This document shows positions 8,553-19,001 of a DNA stretch of 64,000 nt, in pieces (positions within the stretch are counted from its first letter, which is position 1; each line of letters begins with the position of its first letter). The position numbers and the translations under genes were made by a program. The notes under the pieces are model-generated. The model worked only from the letters and a program-made list of their open reading frames with translations. It was not told the DNA's origin and made no database searches. Origin of the DNA: Candidatus Pantoea formicae (GTDB lineage: Bacteria > Pseudomonadota > Gammaproteobacteria > Enterobacterales > Enterobacteriaceae); assembly GCF_011752625.1 (NCBI RefSeq), contig NZ_VWXD01000002.1, positions 62,001 to 126,000 on the forward strand, read 5' to 3'.

Positions 8553-10040
8553 TCAGTGCGGTTGAAAACGACACCGTGCCACCGCATCCAACCAGCCGCG
8601 ATAATTCTCCTGCATGATATCCGCACGCTCACTGCGTGGCTCAATCACACTGCCGCCCTGTAACGCCTGCATTTCACTGCCCTGCTGCCACCAGCCCAAT
8701 AAACGCCCGGCCAGTAAGGCTGCACCCAACGCAGACACTTCTGCCGTTGGCGCTCGCTTGAGCGGCCGCTGTAATACATCGGCCTGCAACTGCATCAGCC
8801 AACTGTTCTCCGTGGCCGTGCCATCGACGCAGAGTGCGGGAAGCTCTACACCACTGGCCTGCTCCATGGCGAAGAAGACATCCGCTATCTGGAAGGTGAT
8901 CGACTCCAGTGCCACGCGTGCTAACACGTCTGGCGTGGCGGCATCCGTCAGACCGCACACCATGCCACGCGCTTTCAAATCCCACCAAGGTGCGCCCAGC
9001 CCAGAGAGTGCGGGGACAAAATAGATGCCCTGATTGTGTTCGCTACGCTGTGCCATGGCGGTGAGTTCACGCGGATCGCTAATCCCCAGCATCCTGCCCA
9101 GCCATGCGGCACCGGAGCCGGTATGCGTAATGTTGCCCTCAAAGGCGAAACGCAGGGTGCCATCATGCCAGGCCACTGTGGTGCTGAGGCCATTTTCGGT
9201 CAGCAGCGGCGTTGCCATCGACATCATCAAAGATGATCCAGTGCCGTAAGTGGCTTTCACCACCTCCGAGTTGCCGCTGCGTTGTGCCTGCAAAGCAGCG
9301 TGGGAATCACCAATACGCGACAAAATTGGCGTGCCGACTTTCAGACCAGGAATATCGTTTACTGCGACGACGCCCTGTGCGCTGGCAGAGGGAACAATCT
9401 GCGGCAGTGCGGCGCGTGGAATATGGAACAACGCCAATAACTCATCTTCCCAGTCACCGCTGTGCAGATTGTAAAGCTGGGTGCGCGCGGCATTGGCGTG
9501 GTCTGTGACAAAGGTTTCGCCCGCGCTCAACTGCCAGCCCAGCCAGCAGTCAACCGTACCGATGCAAAGCTCACCGGCTTGCGCACGCGACAGGCCATTC
9601 GGTAGTGCCGCCAGCATCCCGGTGAGTTTGCCAGCCGGGAACATCGGGTCAACGGCCAGTCCGGTTAAGCCGGTAATTCGAGGCGCTTTTCCTGCCATTC
9701 GCAGATCGCGGCAAAAAGCCTCAGAGCGACGATCTTGCCAGCTCACCAGCGGAGTCAGCGGCTGGCCATCACGGCGCTGCCAAATCAGCACCGATTCACG
9801 CTGGTTACTGATCGCCACAGCCGCCACGTCTGCGCCAGCACACTGCGCCAGACAGCTCGCCATCGCCTGTTTTACTGCCTGCCAGATCGCCAAGGGATCT
9901 TGCTCGGCCAATCCCGGTTGCGGGTGCGCCAGCGTCAGTGGCTGGCTGCCACGTGCGACCACCTGCCCAGCCTGATCCACCGCGATCGCTTTGGCATTGG
10001 TGGTGCCTTCATCTATTGCCAGTATCAACGGACCCGCCAT
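8553..10040 (-). CDS. FGGY-family carbohydrate kinase
   Basis: A 495-residue sugar or polyol kinase. The FGGY fold shows as the N-terminal phosphate loop AIDEGTTNAKAIAVD, the middle SNQRESVLIW and LVSWQDRR segments, and the C-terminal ATP-site TYGTGSSLMM, LSGLGAPWWD and VDGTATENSWLMQLQADVL. The ATG at 10040 is preceded by GGAGCG and lies two bases past the stop of the transketolase C-subunit gene, so the genes are translationally coupled. It is the last gene of the operon. By context it phosphorylates the imported ketose or its product to make the transketolase substrate. The sugar is unknown; it is neither a clear xylulokinase nor a glycerol kinase. Confidence 0.85.
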   Translation of the reverse strand: MAGPLILAIDEGTTNAKAIAVDQAGQVVARGSQPLTLAHPQPGLAEQDPLAIWQAVKQAMASCLAQCAGADVAAVAISNQRESVLIWQRRDGQPLTPLVSWQDRRSEAFCRDLRMAGKAPRITGLTGLAVDPMFPAGKLTGMLAALPNGLSRAQAGELCIGTVDCWLGWQLSAGETFVTDHANAARTQLYNLHSGDWEDELLALFHIPRAALPQIVPSASAQGVVAVNDIPGLKVGTPILSRIGDSHAALQAQRSGNSEVVKATYGTGSSLMMSMATPLLTENGLSTTVAWHDGTLRFAFEGNITHTGSGAAWLGRMLGISDPRELTAMAQRSEHNQGIYFVPALSGLGAPWWDLKARGMVCGLTDAATPDVLARVALESITFQIADVFFAMEQASGVELPALCVDGTATENSWLMQLQADVLQRPLKRAPTAEVSALGAALLAGRLLGWWQQGSEMQALQGGSVIEPRSERADIMQENYRGWLDAVARCRFQPH

Positions 10041-10042
10041 GT

Positions 10043-10987
10043 TTACGCTCCTGCACACATGCGCACTGCACTCTTCACCACGCTGGCGGCATCAATGCCG
10101 TGATGAGCGCGCGTTGAAGCGCGGTCACCCGCTATCGCGTATTGACCATCTGGAATGCCCAAGCGCAGCAAAGGAATGCCGCAACCACCTTCGGCCAGCA
10201 CTTCTGCCACCAGACTGCCGACACCGCCGTTGACGTTATGTTCTTCCACGGTAATGACGGCGGAATAATGATTTAGCAGTTCTTGCAGCCGTTGGGTATC
10301 ACAAGGTCGAATTGATGGTATGGCGATCACACCTGCGCTAATGCCCTGCTCCTGAAGCTGCTCGGCGGCGTGCACCACCTCATGAACCGTTGAGCCCATC
10401 GCCACCAGCGCCACCTCTTTGCCTTCGCGCAACACGTCAATTTGGCCCGGAAGGAACTGGTAGCTTTCATCGTGCAGCTGCGGCAGATCTTTACCATCCA
10501 AGCGGATATAGACCGGCCCAACATGTGCCAGCGCGTAATCAATGATCTGGCGGCACTCTACCGGGCAAGATGGGGCATAAATCTCGATATTGCCGAAGCC
10601 GCGCATCACGGCAATATCATCGATACTGTGGTGAGTGCTGGCGAGAGGGCCGTAGCTGGCACCGGCATTCAGACCAAACAATTTGACGTTGGTATTGTTG
10701 TAGCAAACATCGACTTTAACTTGTTCGTTGGCGCGCGAGATGAGGAATGGCGCAGCATTACAGGTCACCGCCACTTTGCCACCAATCGCCAGTCCCGCCG
10801 CGGTGCCCACCAACGTCTGCTCGGCAATACCGACGTTAATCAACCGATCCGGGAAGGCTTTGATGAAGGGCGCGATTTTAGCGGTTGAAGTGGAGTCTGC
10901 CACCACGGGCACCAAATCGACGCCACGATTGACGGCATCAATAAACGCTTCCACCATCACTGTCGCCAAATGTTTTGCATTACTCAT
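10043..10987 (-). CDS. Transketolase, C-terminal subunit (split enzyme)
   Basis: A 314-residue protein carrying the pyrimidine-binding and C-terminal domains of transketolase. The catalytic Glu region reads INVGIAEQTLVGTAAGLA, about 60 residues in, followed by SYGPLASTHHSIDDIAVMRG and, near the end, VEEHNVNGGVGSLVAEVL. It overlaps the N-subunit gene by 8 bp, so the two halves are made together and should assemble into one thiamine-diphosphate enzyme. Full-length housekeeping transketolases are single proteins of about 660 residues; split pairs are typical of catabolic variants such as apulose-4-phosphate transketolase AptAB. The exact substrate here is not shown by the sequence. Confidence 0.85.
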   Translation of the reverse strand: MSNAKHLATVMVEAFIDAVNRGVDLVPVVADSTSTAKIAPFIKAFPDRLINVGIAEQTLVGTAAGLAIGGKVAVTCNAAPFLISRANEQVKVDVCYNNTNVKLFGLNAGASYGPLASTHHSIDDIAVMRGFGNIEIYAPSCPVECRQIIDYALAHVGPVYIRLDGKDLPQLHDESYQFLPGQIDVLREGKEVALVAMGSTVHEVVHAAEQLQEQGISAGVIAIPSIRPCDTQRLQELLNHYSAVITVEEHNVNGGVGSLVAEVLAEGGCGIPLLRLGIPDGQYAIAGDRASTRAHHGIDAASVVKSAVRMCAGA

Positions 10988-11816
10988 CTTTCAATTCCTC
11001 CAGTGCCAATGCGATCTCTTCCCCTTTTGGCACACGGTGATGCCACTCTGGCTTACCCTGGATAAAGGAGATGCCAAAACCTTTTTCGGTATGCGCGACG
11101 ATGACCTGCGGCTTACCGTTACGCGGTAAGTTTTCCAGCGTTTCCACCACGGATGCCATGTCGTTGCCGTTACACTCCGTGACCTCTAATCCGAATGCGC
11201 GCCATTTATCGGGCAGCGGATCGGTATTCATGATGTCGCGCGTGTGACCAGCCAGTTGCAGCTTGTTCTTGTCATTGATAATCACCAGGTTATCCAGGCC
11301 GTAATGCGCAGCCACCAGCGCGGCCTCCCAGTTACTGCCTTCTGCCAACTCACCGTCACCAGTGACGACAAAAATGCGGCGATCGCTGTTGTCTTTCTTC
11401 GCCGCCAGTGCAATGCCGACCGCCACCGGTAAACCATGGCCCAGCGCACCGGTATTCAATTCGACGCCCGGCGTTTTTTGGCGCACCGGATGGCCAGGCA
11501 GATGCGAATCCGAGTGCTGATAGGTCGGCAGCCAATCGGTCGGGAAATAGCCCGCTTCAGCCAGCACGCAGTAGTAACCGCCGACCGCATGGCCCTTGGA
11601 CTGGATATAAATGTCACGCTGCGGATCGTTAGTGCGGTCTGGGGCGCAGTTAAGAATGCGGAAATAGAGCGCAGTGAGAATTTCCACCTGAGAAAGGTCG
11701 GCACCTGTGTGTCCACCTGCCGGGCTACCCGCATTGAGCTGAATGATGCGGCGGCGTACGGCGCGAGCTTTCGCTGCCAAATCCGCAACCGAATACTTGA
11801 AAGGATTCATAGACAC
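10980..11816 (-). CDS. Transketolase, N-terminal subunit (split enzyme)
   Basis: A 278-residue thiamine-diphosphate domain. The cofactor motif begins VTGDGELAEGSNWEAA and closes with VIINDKNKLQ; the early AGSPAGGHTGADLS and later ALGHGLPVAVGIALAAKK segments supply the conserved His and Gly residues of the active site. It is the first gene of the enzymatic half of the locus (N-subunit, C-subunit, kinase), and a 14-bp palindrome (11838-11851) sits 22 bp upstream of its start codon. That site implies a promoter of its own, separate from the transporter genes. Inferred role: transfers a two-carbon ketol unit from the phosphorylated substrate to an aldose phosphate. Confidence 0.87.
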   Translation of the reverse strand: MSMNPFKYSVADLAAKARAVRRRIIQLNAGSPAGGHTGADLSQVEILTALYFRILNCAPDRTNDPQRDIYIQSKGHAVGGYYCVLAEAGYFPTDWLPTYQHSDSHLPGHPVRQKTPGVELNTGALGHGLPVAVGIALAAKKDNSDRRIFVVTGDGELAEGSNWEAALVAAHYGLDNLVIINDKNKLQLAGHTRDIMNTDPLPDKWRAFGLEVTECNGNDMASVVETLENLPRNGKPQVIVAHTEKGFGISFIQGKPEWHHRVPKGEEIALALEELKDE

Positions 11817-11837
11817 CTCTGAATTTTAAAGCGTTAT

Positions 11838-11851
11838 TGAATATATATTCA
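11838..11851. promoter_or_regulatory. Palindromic operator, copy 2 (before transketolase genes)
   Basis: TGAATATATATTCA is a perfect 14-bp palindrome in the 56-bp gap between the permease and transketolase genes. An identical 14-mer lies upstream of the binding-protein gene at 16072-16085. Half-sites of the TTGAA/TTCAA kind suit SorC/DeoR-type regulators, and the adjoining SorC-family gene is the obvious candidate. Inferred. Confidence 0.65.
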
Positions 11852-11872
11852 CACCTGTTAAAAAAATGAGTT

Positions 11873-12973
11873 TTAACCTTTGGCTTCCCCCTCTTCGATC
11901 AATGCCTTCTGCGCCACAACAGCGGCCTTCTGCTGCATACGGCTCTGCATTTGATCGATAATCACCGCCACGATGATCACAATGCCTTTGATCACCATCT
12001 GCCAGAATTCGCTGACGCCCATCATGATCAAACCATCGGCAAGGAAGCCAATGACGAAAGCCCCAACCAGCGTACCCAAAATCGTGCCACGACCACCGGC
12101 CAGCGACGTGCCACCCAGTACCACCGCGGCAATTGCGTTCATTTCAAACGAGGTACCGTTGGCGGGATGGCTGGCGACCAGCTGTGAAGAGACGACGATG
12201 CCCGCAATCGCGGCACAGAAACCAGAAATGGTGTAGACCCAGATTTTCACTGACTTCACTTTGACGCCGGAGAGCTCAGCCGCACGTTCGTTATCGCCAA
12301 TCGCGTAAACCTGACGGCCAAAGGGTAAACGGCGGGCCACATACGCAATCACCAACGCCAGCACCACCATCATCCAGATGGCCCAGGGTAAGCCGAGGAA
12401 GTAGCCCGCACCAATCTTGTCAAAACCGGTGTTACCGAGTTGCGGATTGCCCTGCAAGCCGGGGAAAGTTTCCCCCCCTGACGTGAGCATCGCCGCACCG
12501 CGTAAGATATACATGGTGCCCAGCGTACAGATGAAGGGTGCCACGTTGTACTTGGTGATGATCCAGCCGTTAACGGCACCAATAAGCCCACCTATCACCA
12601 ATACCAGCGGCACAATCACCCAAACACTGGGAAAAATAGCGATGCCAAACATCGGCAAGACAATGCCTTTGGTGATCAGCCAACCGGCAATCATGCCGCA
12701 CAGACCCAGCGTGGCACCAATCGAGAGATCGATACCGGCCGTAATGATGACAAAGGTGATACCCAACGCCAGAAATGCGTTGATGGCGATGTGTTTCACC
12801 ATGATCACCATGCTACCGACCGCAAGGAAATCCGGTACGGTGATCGCAAAGAAACCGACAATCAGAAACAGTGCGATAAAGGTGCGGAGTTTTAACAGCA
12901 GCAGAATCAACCCTTCGCGTGAGTTGAACGCTTTGCCAGGTGAAGCGAGCGCCATCGCGCCTTGATTTTTCAT
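11873..12973 (-). CDS. Ribose-type sugar ABC transporter permease
   Basis: A 366-residue inner-membrane permease of the RbsC/XylH/LsrC class with about ten hydrophobic segments. Family landmarks are ITAGIDLSIGATLGLCGMI, GRQVYAIGDNERAAELSG (the loop that contacts the ATPase) and AVVLGGTSLAGGRGTILGTL near the end. The N- and C-termini are longer and more charged than in RbsC (about 320 residues). It follows the ATPase gene with a 2-bp gap. Only one permease gene is present, so the channel should be a homodimer. Confidence 0.9.
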   Translation of the reverse strand: MKNQGAMALASPGKAFNSREGLILLLLKLRTFIALFLIVGFFAITVPDFLAVGSMVIMVKHIAINAFLALGITFVIITAGIDLSIGATLGLCGMIAGWLITKGIVLPMFGIAIFPSVWVIVPLVLVIGGLIGAVNGWIITKYNVAPFICTLGTMYILRGAAMLTSGGETFPGLQGNPQLGNTGFDKIGAGYFLGLPWAIWMMVVLALVIAYVARRLPFGRQVYAIGDNERAAELSGVKVKSVKIWVYTISGFCAAIAGIVVSSQLVASHPANGTSFEMNAIAAVVLGGTSLAGGRGTILGTLVGAFVIGFLADGLIMMGVSEFWQMVIKGIVIIVAVIIDQMQSRMQQKAAVVAQKALIEEGEAKG

Positions 12974-12975
12974 GT

Positions 12976-14493
12976 TCAGAATCCTTGTGCGCTTGCTTTA
13001 ACCAGTGCCGCCTCTTCCGCTTCGGCGCGCGGGAGATCGGCGGTTAATTTGCCACCCGACATCACCAGAATGCGATCGGCGACAGCCATGATTTCTTTGA
13101 GATCGGAGGTCGAAAACACCACGGCAATACCCTGTTCAGAGAGCCGCACCATCATGCGAAACACCTCCGCTTTGGCGCCTACATCGATGCCACGACTCGG
13201 TTCATCCAGCAGCAGTAACCGTGGATTGGTCAGTAATGAGCGGCCAATCACCACTTTCTGTTGGTTACCGCCACTCAGTGCGCTGATGGCCACTTCAGGT
13301 GAAGAGATTTTGATCGCCAGGTTACCGACCGTGCTGGTCACGGCTTCGCGTTCGGCCTGCTCAGAAATCACGGTGCGATGCGACAAGCGGCGCCATAAAC
13401 TGGCAATGGTGAGATTGCTCGCCACCGACGAAACCGGAAAGATGCCCGCCCGCTTGCGATCTTCCGGGACCAGACTCATGCCCATACGAATACGCTCCGC
13501 GGTCGGCAGACGCGTTGGCAGGGGTTTGCTGTCGAGCCACAGTTTGCCGAGGTAGTTACGCTGGCTACCGAGCAGGCATTCAAACAATTCGGTGCGTCCG
13601 GCTCCCATCAGGCCATAAATGCCGACGATTTCTCCGGCGCGCACATGGAAACTGACATCGTCAACCAACGTGTTACCGGTTGGACTGACACAAGTGATGT
13701 GCTCGGCTTCCAGTACCGCAGCACCAAACTGGCGATCGAGCGGCAGGAAATTACTGACCGGTTCACTGCCGAGCATTTCCCGTACGATCCACGGCACATC
13801 AATGTCGCTGACCTTGGCTTCAGCCTGAAACCGCCCATCGCGCAGAATGGTGATGACATCACCAATCGCCATCAGCTCTTCTAAACGATGCGAAATATAG
13901 ATGATTGAGACACCCTGACGCGTCAGTTCACGGATCACCCGGAACAGGATCTCCACTTCGGTTTTACTCAACGCGGAAGTGGGTTCATCAAGAATCAGGA
14001 TGTCGGCGTTTTCCGCCAGTGCTTTGGCAATTTCCACCAACTGCTGCTGACCCACTTTCAAGTTGCCGACCTTCTCATCGGGCGATATCGGCTGATCGAG
14101 GCGTTGCAGCAAGGCCGCGGTGCGGCGCTTCTGCTCAGCCTCGTTAATCGGACGAATTCCGCTTTGGATTTCTCGCCCGAGAAAAATGTTCTCCGCCACA
14201 CTGAGGTTCTCAAACAGGTTGAGCTCCTGATGCACCATCCCAATACCATGGTGAGCGGCGTCTCGTGTGCTGCTAAAGGCCACCTTTTGCCCGTTCAGGA
14301 ACATCTCACCGCTGGTGGGCTGCTGTACCCCCGCCAGGATTTTCATCAGCGTGGATTTGCCTGCGCCGTTTTCACCGATGATGACGTTCACTTTGCCGCG
14401 CCACACGCGGTAGTCGACGCGATCCAGCGCCAGCGTGCCGGGAAACAACATCGACATCTGGTTAGCCTGCAGGATGATTTCATCACTCATCAT
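12976..14493 (-). CDS. Ribose-type sugar ABC transporter, tandem ATPase
   Basis: A 505-residue cytoplasmic ATPase with two fused ABC domains, as in RbsA, XylG and MglA. The first domain has a full Walker A (GENGAGKST), signature (VGQQQLVEIAKAL) and Walker B (LILDEPTSAL). The second has the usual degenerate Walker A (GLMGAGRTEL), signature SGGNQQKV and LLLDEPSRGIDVG. The ATG overlaps the end of the lipoprotein gene by 4 bp, so the two are coupled. It powers uptake of the sugar captured by the binding protein encoded two genes upstream. Confidence 0.92.
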   Translation of the reverse strand: MMSDEIILQANQMSMLFPGTLALDRVDYRVWRGKVNVIIGENGAGKSTLMKILAGVQQPTSGEMFLNGQKVAFSSTRDAAHHGIGMVHQELNLFENLSVAENIFLGREIQSGIRPINEAEQKRRTAALLQRLDQPISPDEKVGNLKVGQQQLVEIAKALAENADILILDEPTSALSKTEVEILFRVIRELTRQGVSIIYISHRLEELMAIGDVITILRDGRFQAEAKVSDIDVPWIVREMLGSEPVSNFLPLDRQFGAAVLEAEHITCVSPTGNTLVDDVSFHVRAGEIVGIYGLMGAGRTELFECLLGSQRNYLGKLWLDSKPLPTRLPTAERIRMGMSLVPEDRKRAGIFPVSSVASNLTIASLWRRLSHRTVISEQAEREAVTSTVGNLAIKISSPEVAISALSGGNQQKVVIGRSLLTNPRLLLLDEPSRGIDVGAKAEVFRMMVRLSEQGIAVVFSTSDLKEIMAVADRILVMSGGKLTADLPRAEAEEAALVKASAQGF

Positions 14494-15101
14494 GGATTCC
14501 CCTGCTGCAACTGGATCGCCACCACATCATCTACCTGATTGGATGACATACTCACTGCCAGTAACGCCTGCACCGGTTTGCCTACCCAGCTCGCATCCAC
14601 CGACGGGAGCTGCTGTACCGCATGGCGGTTCAACGCTTTGGTCAACTGCGCGTACTGCACCTGGTTAGTAAACTCTTCAAAGCGGTAACCCGCCGCATCA
14701 CGAATGGCATTACTGCGCAACACCGGGCCAATCAAGACCTTGACCGGCTTGCCGTTGATGCTGACCGTCAGACTGCGCTCACGATCGTTGCTGTTATCAA
14801 ATGCGGTAACCGTTCCGCCCGCACGCACAAAGACGCTTTCGCTGGTACCGGCTTTCACGGTGTGGCTTTTCGTTTCCATATCCGCCCAGCTCAACGACTG
14901 CTTTTCGGCCGGCTCTTGTACCCGAGTGGCCCAGCTCGATTCCGCAATCTGCTGTGGCGTCTGGTTGCTGTAACCCGGTTTGGCGTTAGGATCCTTCGGC
15001 ATGATGGGATTGCCGTTTGCATCGAGATCCACCACGGTGCAGGCGGCTAACATCAGCGTCATGAGCGCAACCACCAGCCCGCCAGTTGCTTTTCCCTTCA
15101 T
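14490..15101 (-). CDS. DUF2291-family lipoprotein of the sugar transporter operon
   Basis: A 203-residue protein with a lipoprotein signal (VALMTLMLAAC, lipid Cys at about residue 21) followed by a periplasmic domain resembling DUF2291 proteins, which are repeatedly encoded beside ribose-type ABC transporters. It sits between the binding-protein and ATPase genes and overlaps the latter by 4 bp, so it is made with the transporter. No function is established for the family. An accessory role in substrate delivery to the permease is a guess from position only. DUF2291 assignment is from memory of the family pattern and is moderately sure. Confidence 0.7.
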   Translation of the reverse strand: MKGKATGGLVVALMTLMLAACTVVDLDANGNPIMPKDPNAKPGYSNQTPQQIAESSWATRVQEPAEKQSLSWADMETKSHTVKAGTSESVFVRAGGTVTAFDNSNDRERSLTVSINGKPVKVLIGPVLRSNAIRDAAGYRFEEFTNQVQYAQLTKALNRHAVQQLPSVDASWVGKPVQALLAVSMSSNQVDDVVAIQLQQGNP

Positions 15102-15114
15102 GCCGACCTCCGTC

Positions 15115-16185
<1,071 letters not shown>

Positions 16186-16240
16186 TTATTTATGACAGGC
16201 TGATTAACAATACCAGGCAGGTTAAGAGAGAGAAAAAACC

Positions 16241-17185
16241 ATGGCAAAACAGGATGAACAGCGGCTGATGGTGAAAATCGCCACGCTGTATTATGTGGAA
16301 GGCATGAAGCAATCCGACATTGCGCAGCTACTCAAGCTGTCACAGTCTTTTGTGTCACGCATTCTGAACAGGAGCGTAAAAGAAGGTGTGGTAAAGATCA
16401 GCGTGGTGCCACCTGCTAATGTGTTTCCCGAACTGGAGAAAGCCATTGAGCAGCAGTATCAGCTGCCACAGGTGATCGTGGTGGACGTTCCCGATCAGGC
16501 TTCGGCGCTTCAGATCAAACAGGCGATTGGCTCAGCAGCCGCGCACTACCTAGAAACCCGCCTGCGCGCCGATGAATTGATTGGTATTTCGTCATGGAGC
16601 GGCACCATCCGCGCCATGGTTGATGCATTACATCCTCTCAGCGCCCCCTGCAAAGGCGTGATTCAATTATTGGGAGGCGTGGGAGCTAACGGCAACGTGC
16701 AGGCGACAATCTTGACGCAAAACCTCGCAGCCCTTTTGGACTGCCCAGCCTGGCTACTGCCCTCACAGTCGATTGAACACTCTGTGCAGGATCGCCAGCG
16801 TTTATCCGTGAACCCTGACGTGGCCGTGGTGCTGGAAAAATTTGATCAAGTGGACCTGGCGATTGTCGGCATTGGCGATCTGGAACCCTCCGCTTTACTC
16901 CGCAATTCTGGCAACTACTACGATGAAGAGATGCTACGCACCCTCGCGGAGCGTGGCGCGGTGGGCGATATCTGCCTGCATTACTTCGATGCGCAAGGCA
17001 AACCGGTGTTAAGTGCGGAGGAGGACCCGGTGATTGGCATGGAGCTGGCACAGGTTAAGCAGTGTGCGCAGGTGGTCGCGCTAGCGGGGGGTAAAGAAAA
17101 AGCGCAGGCCATTCGCGGTGCTTTACTTGGTGGTTATGTGAAAGTGTTGATTGTTGATTACCCAACGGCGCGGTTACTGGTGTAG
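16241..17185 (+). CDS. SorC/DeoR-type sugar-binding transcriptional regulator
   Basis: A 314-residue regulator: an N-terminal winged helix-turn-helix (GMKQSDIAQLLKLSQSFVSR, about residues 21-40) and a C-terminal SorC-type effector domain with the typical GISSWSGTIRAMVDAL, IQLLGGVG and VDLAIVGIGDLEPSALL stretches. These proteins sense phosphorylated sugars; relatives include LsrR and B. subtilis DeoR. It is divergent from the transporter operon by 184 bp and is the natural ligand of the two TGAATATATATTCA sites. Start ATG is preceded by a purine-rich AAGAGAGAGAAAA stretch. Effector unknown; most likely the kinase product. Confidence 0.88.
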   Translation: MAKQDEQRLMVKIATLYYVEGMKQSDIAQLLKLSQSFVSRILNRSVKEGVVKISVVPPANVFPELEKAIEQQYQLPQVIVVDVPDQASALQIKQAIGSAAAHYLETRLRADELIGISSWSGTIRAMVDALHPLSAPCKGVIQLLGGVGANGNVQATILTQNLAALLDCPAWLLPSQSIEHSVQDRQRLSVNPDVAVVLEKFDQVDLAIVGIGDLEPSALLRNSGNYYDEEMLRTLAERGAVGDICLHYFDAQGKPVLSAEEDPVIGMELAQVKQCAQVVALAGGKEKAQAIRGALLGGYVKVLIVDYPTARLLV

Positions 17186-17192
17186 CGATGGG

Positions 17193-17244
17193 ATTTATCG
17201 CGCGTGCGTCAAGCAATGCTGTTGCTGACAGACGCGCAATAAAT
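17193..17244. terminator. Hairpin between regulator and emtA
   Basis: ATTTATCGCGCGT (17193-17205) pairs with ACGCGCAATAAAT (17232-17244) over 13 bp with one mismatch. It fills the 76-bp gap between convergent genes. No strong U-tract follows. Confidence 0.5.
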
Positions 17245-17261
17245 TGCTCCGCCACGAACCA

Positions 17262-17909
17262 TCAACCAATGGTGCGATAAGCCGTTGTAACCTTCCACAA
17301 GTAGCGCGGTGCTTGCGCCGCCGGGTGTTTATCCTGCACGTGCTGATAGAACTCTTCTGGCGACATCGAATTAATCATGGCAATCGCCCGATCACGATTA
17401 CGTGAGAACGTGCGCAGCAATGCACCAGCACCGTTGGCGTAAGAGACGATAGTGGCATAACGCATTGTCAGTGGGTTGCGAATCCCCGCCAGTTCCGAAT
17501 CTTGCAGCAACTTCAGGTATGCAGCACCAATATCGATATTCTTCGCGGGATCGCGTAACTCTGACGAGGTGGGCTGACCGTGACGACCTTGCGTACGATA
17601 GACCGCACGGCCTGCGGTCGAGGCCTTAATCTGCATCAGTCCCACCGCATTTGACCGGCTGGTCACGGTAGGATTTCCTCCCGATTCGACACTAATAATG
17701 GCGCTGATCAGCTTCTCATCAACACCATAATGACTGGCGGCATCTTCGGTAAACAGTGACCATGCATCATTCACTTTCGACGGCGGTGCCTGGGTTAATG
17801 GCGTATTTTTCTCCGGCACTACCGTTTTTTCTGGCTCGCTGGCACAGCCTGCAAGCAACAGCGCAGATAGCATAAGTAGTCGAATTTTCACTGATTTTTG
17901 GTTCCGCAA
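17262..17909 (-). CDS. emtA: Membrane-bound lytic transglycosylase EmtA (MltE)
   Basis: An outer-membrane lipoprotein that cleaves peptidoglycan endolytically. It has 215 residues with a lipobox (LLLAGC) after the signal. The Slt-type catalytic Glu is in IISVESGGNP, followed by SRSNAVGLMQIKAST and SYANGAGALLRTFSRNRD, all strongly like E. coli EmtA (203 residues). It is divergent from ldcA, the same arrangement as in E. coli, so recycling of released muropeptides is encoded next door. Confidence 0.93.
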   Translation of the reverse strand: MRNQKSVKIRLLMLSALLLAGCASEPEKTVVPEKNTPLTQAPPSKVNDAWSLFTEDAASHYGVDEKLISAIISVESGGNPTVTSRSNAVGLMQIKASTAGRAVYRTQGRHGQPTSSELRDPAKNIDIGAAYLKLLQDSELAGIRNPLTMRYATIVSYANGAGALLRTFSRNRDRAIAMINSMSPEEFYQHVQDKHPAAQAPRYLWKVTTAYRTIG

Positions 17910-18054
17910 TAAGGTTGGCGCAAGCTATCATACCTGGCGCAGCGCAATGCAAAATTACCGTTTATCCTAAATAAGTAAAAAACCTTGTGCTGTCGTGACA
18001 TCAGTTGCGGAATTCGCCATCATCGGCAGGCCACTTTAAATCAGGATGAACGCT

Positions 18055-18978
18055 ATGCTCGCCCCCCGCTCAATCCGTCTAATTGCCCCTTCTGGCTATT
18101 GCCACAACCAAGATGCGGCCCAACGTGCCGTCAGCCGTTTACAGGCGGATGGGCATGAAGTTGAGAATCTATCAGCGATAACACGTCGTTTTCAACGCTT
18201 TGCGGGCGAGGATGCAGAACGGCTCAATGATGTGAATCAATTAGCAAGGCTGACCACCTTGCCCGACATCGTTTTAGCGGTGCGCGGCGGATATGGCGCA
18301 ACCCGACTGCTGGATAAAATTGATTATGTCGGCCTGCAGCGTCAGTTGCTTAACCAACCTGTCGCGCTGTGCGGACACAGTGATTTCACCGCAATACAGC
18401 TAGCACTCTTGGCACAAACCGGGCTGATCACCTTCAGTGGGCCGATGCTGGCCGGCAATTTTGGCGCGGAGACTTTATCTGAATTTACCCTGTCACACTT
18501 TTGGCAGGCGCTCACATCACCTACAGTGAATATAGGCTGGCGCAGCCACAGTCCTGATAGGGGCCGCTGGCAAGGCACCCTTTGGGGGGGCAATCTGGCA
18601 ATGATCTGTTCTCTGATGGGTACGCCATGGATGCCGCAAATTGAAGACGGTATTCTGGTGATCGAGGATGTGAATGAACATCCGTTCCGCATTGAACGCA
18701 TGCTCATTCAGCTGCAGCAAAGCGGTATTCTGGCGCGCCAACGAGCCATTATCACCGGCAGTTTTACCAGCACATCGCTGTCGGCCTATGACAACGGCTT
18801 TGATTTTGCCACCGTCTGGCAGCGCTTGCGCGACGAGTTTCATATCCCGGTCATTAGCGATTTGGCATTCGGCCACGATGCCGACACCGTCACACTGCCG
18901 CTGGGTTCCCGTGCTACCTTACAGCTCGAACAGGGCGAAGCTCAACTCGCCTTCACCGGCCACCCGACAATGCGCTAA
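18055..18978 (+). CDS. ldcA: L,D-carboxypeptidase A (murein tetrapeptide carboxypeptidase)
   Basis: A cytoplasmic serine peptidase that removes the terminal D-Ala from murein tetrapeptides during wall recycling. The nucleophile Ser109 lies in LCGHSDFTA; the Glu is in VIEDVNEHPFRIERML and the His in FGHDADTVTLPLG, completing the Ser-Glu-His triad. The start ATG 18055 (307 residues) is chosen because AGGA lies 9 bp upstream and the N-terminus then matches E. coli LdcA; an ATG three codons earlier is possible. Divergent from emtA. Confidence 0.94.
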   Translation: MLAPRSIRLIAPSGYCHNQDAAQRAVSRLQADGHEVENLSAITRRFQRFAGEDAERLNDVNQLARLTTLPDIVLAVRGGYGATRLLDKIDYVGLQRQLLNQPVALCGHSDFTAIQLALLAQTGLITFSGPMLAGNFGAETLSEFTLSHFWQALTSPTVNIGWRSHSPDRGRWQGTLWGGNLAMICSLMGTPWMPQIEDGILVIEDVNEHPFRIERMLIQLQQSGILARQRAIITGSFTSTSLSAYDNGFDFATVWQRLRDEFHIPVISDLAFGHDADTVTLPLGSRATLQLEQGEAQLAFTGHPTMR

Positions 18979-19001
18979 CGTTTTGCCGTAGGAGACCGAC
19001 A

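Noticed and set aside
13608-13865. Minus-strand small frame inside the ABC ATPase gene
   Set aside because: Lies wholly inside the ATPase coding sequence in another frame and shows no family features.
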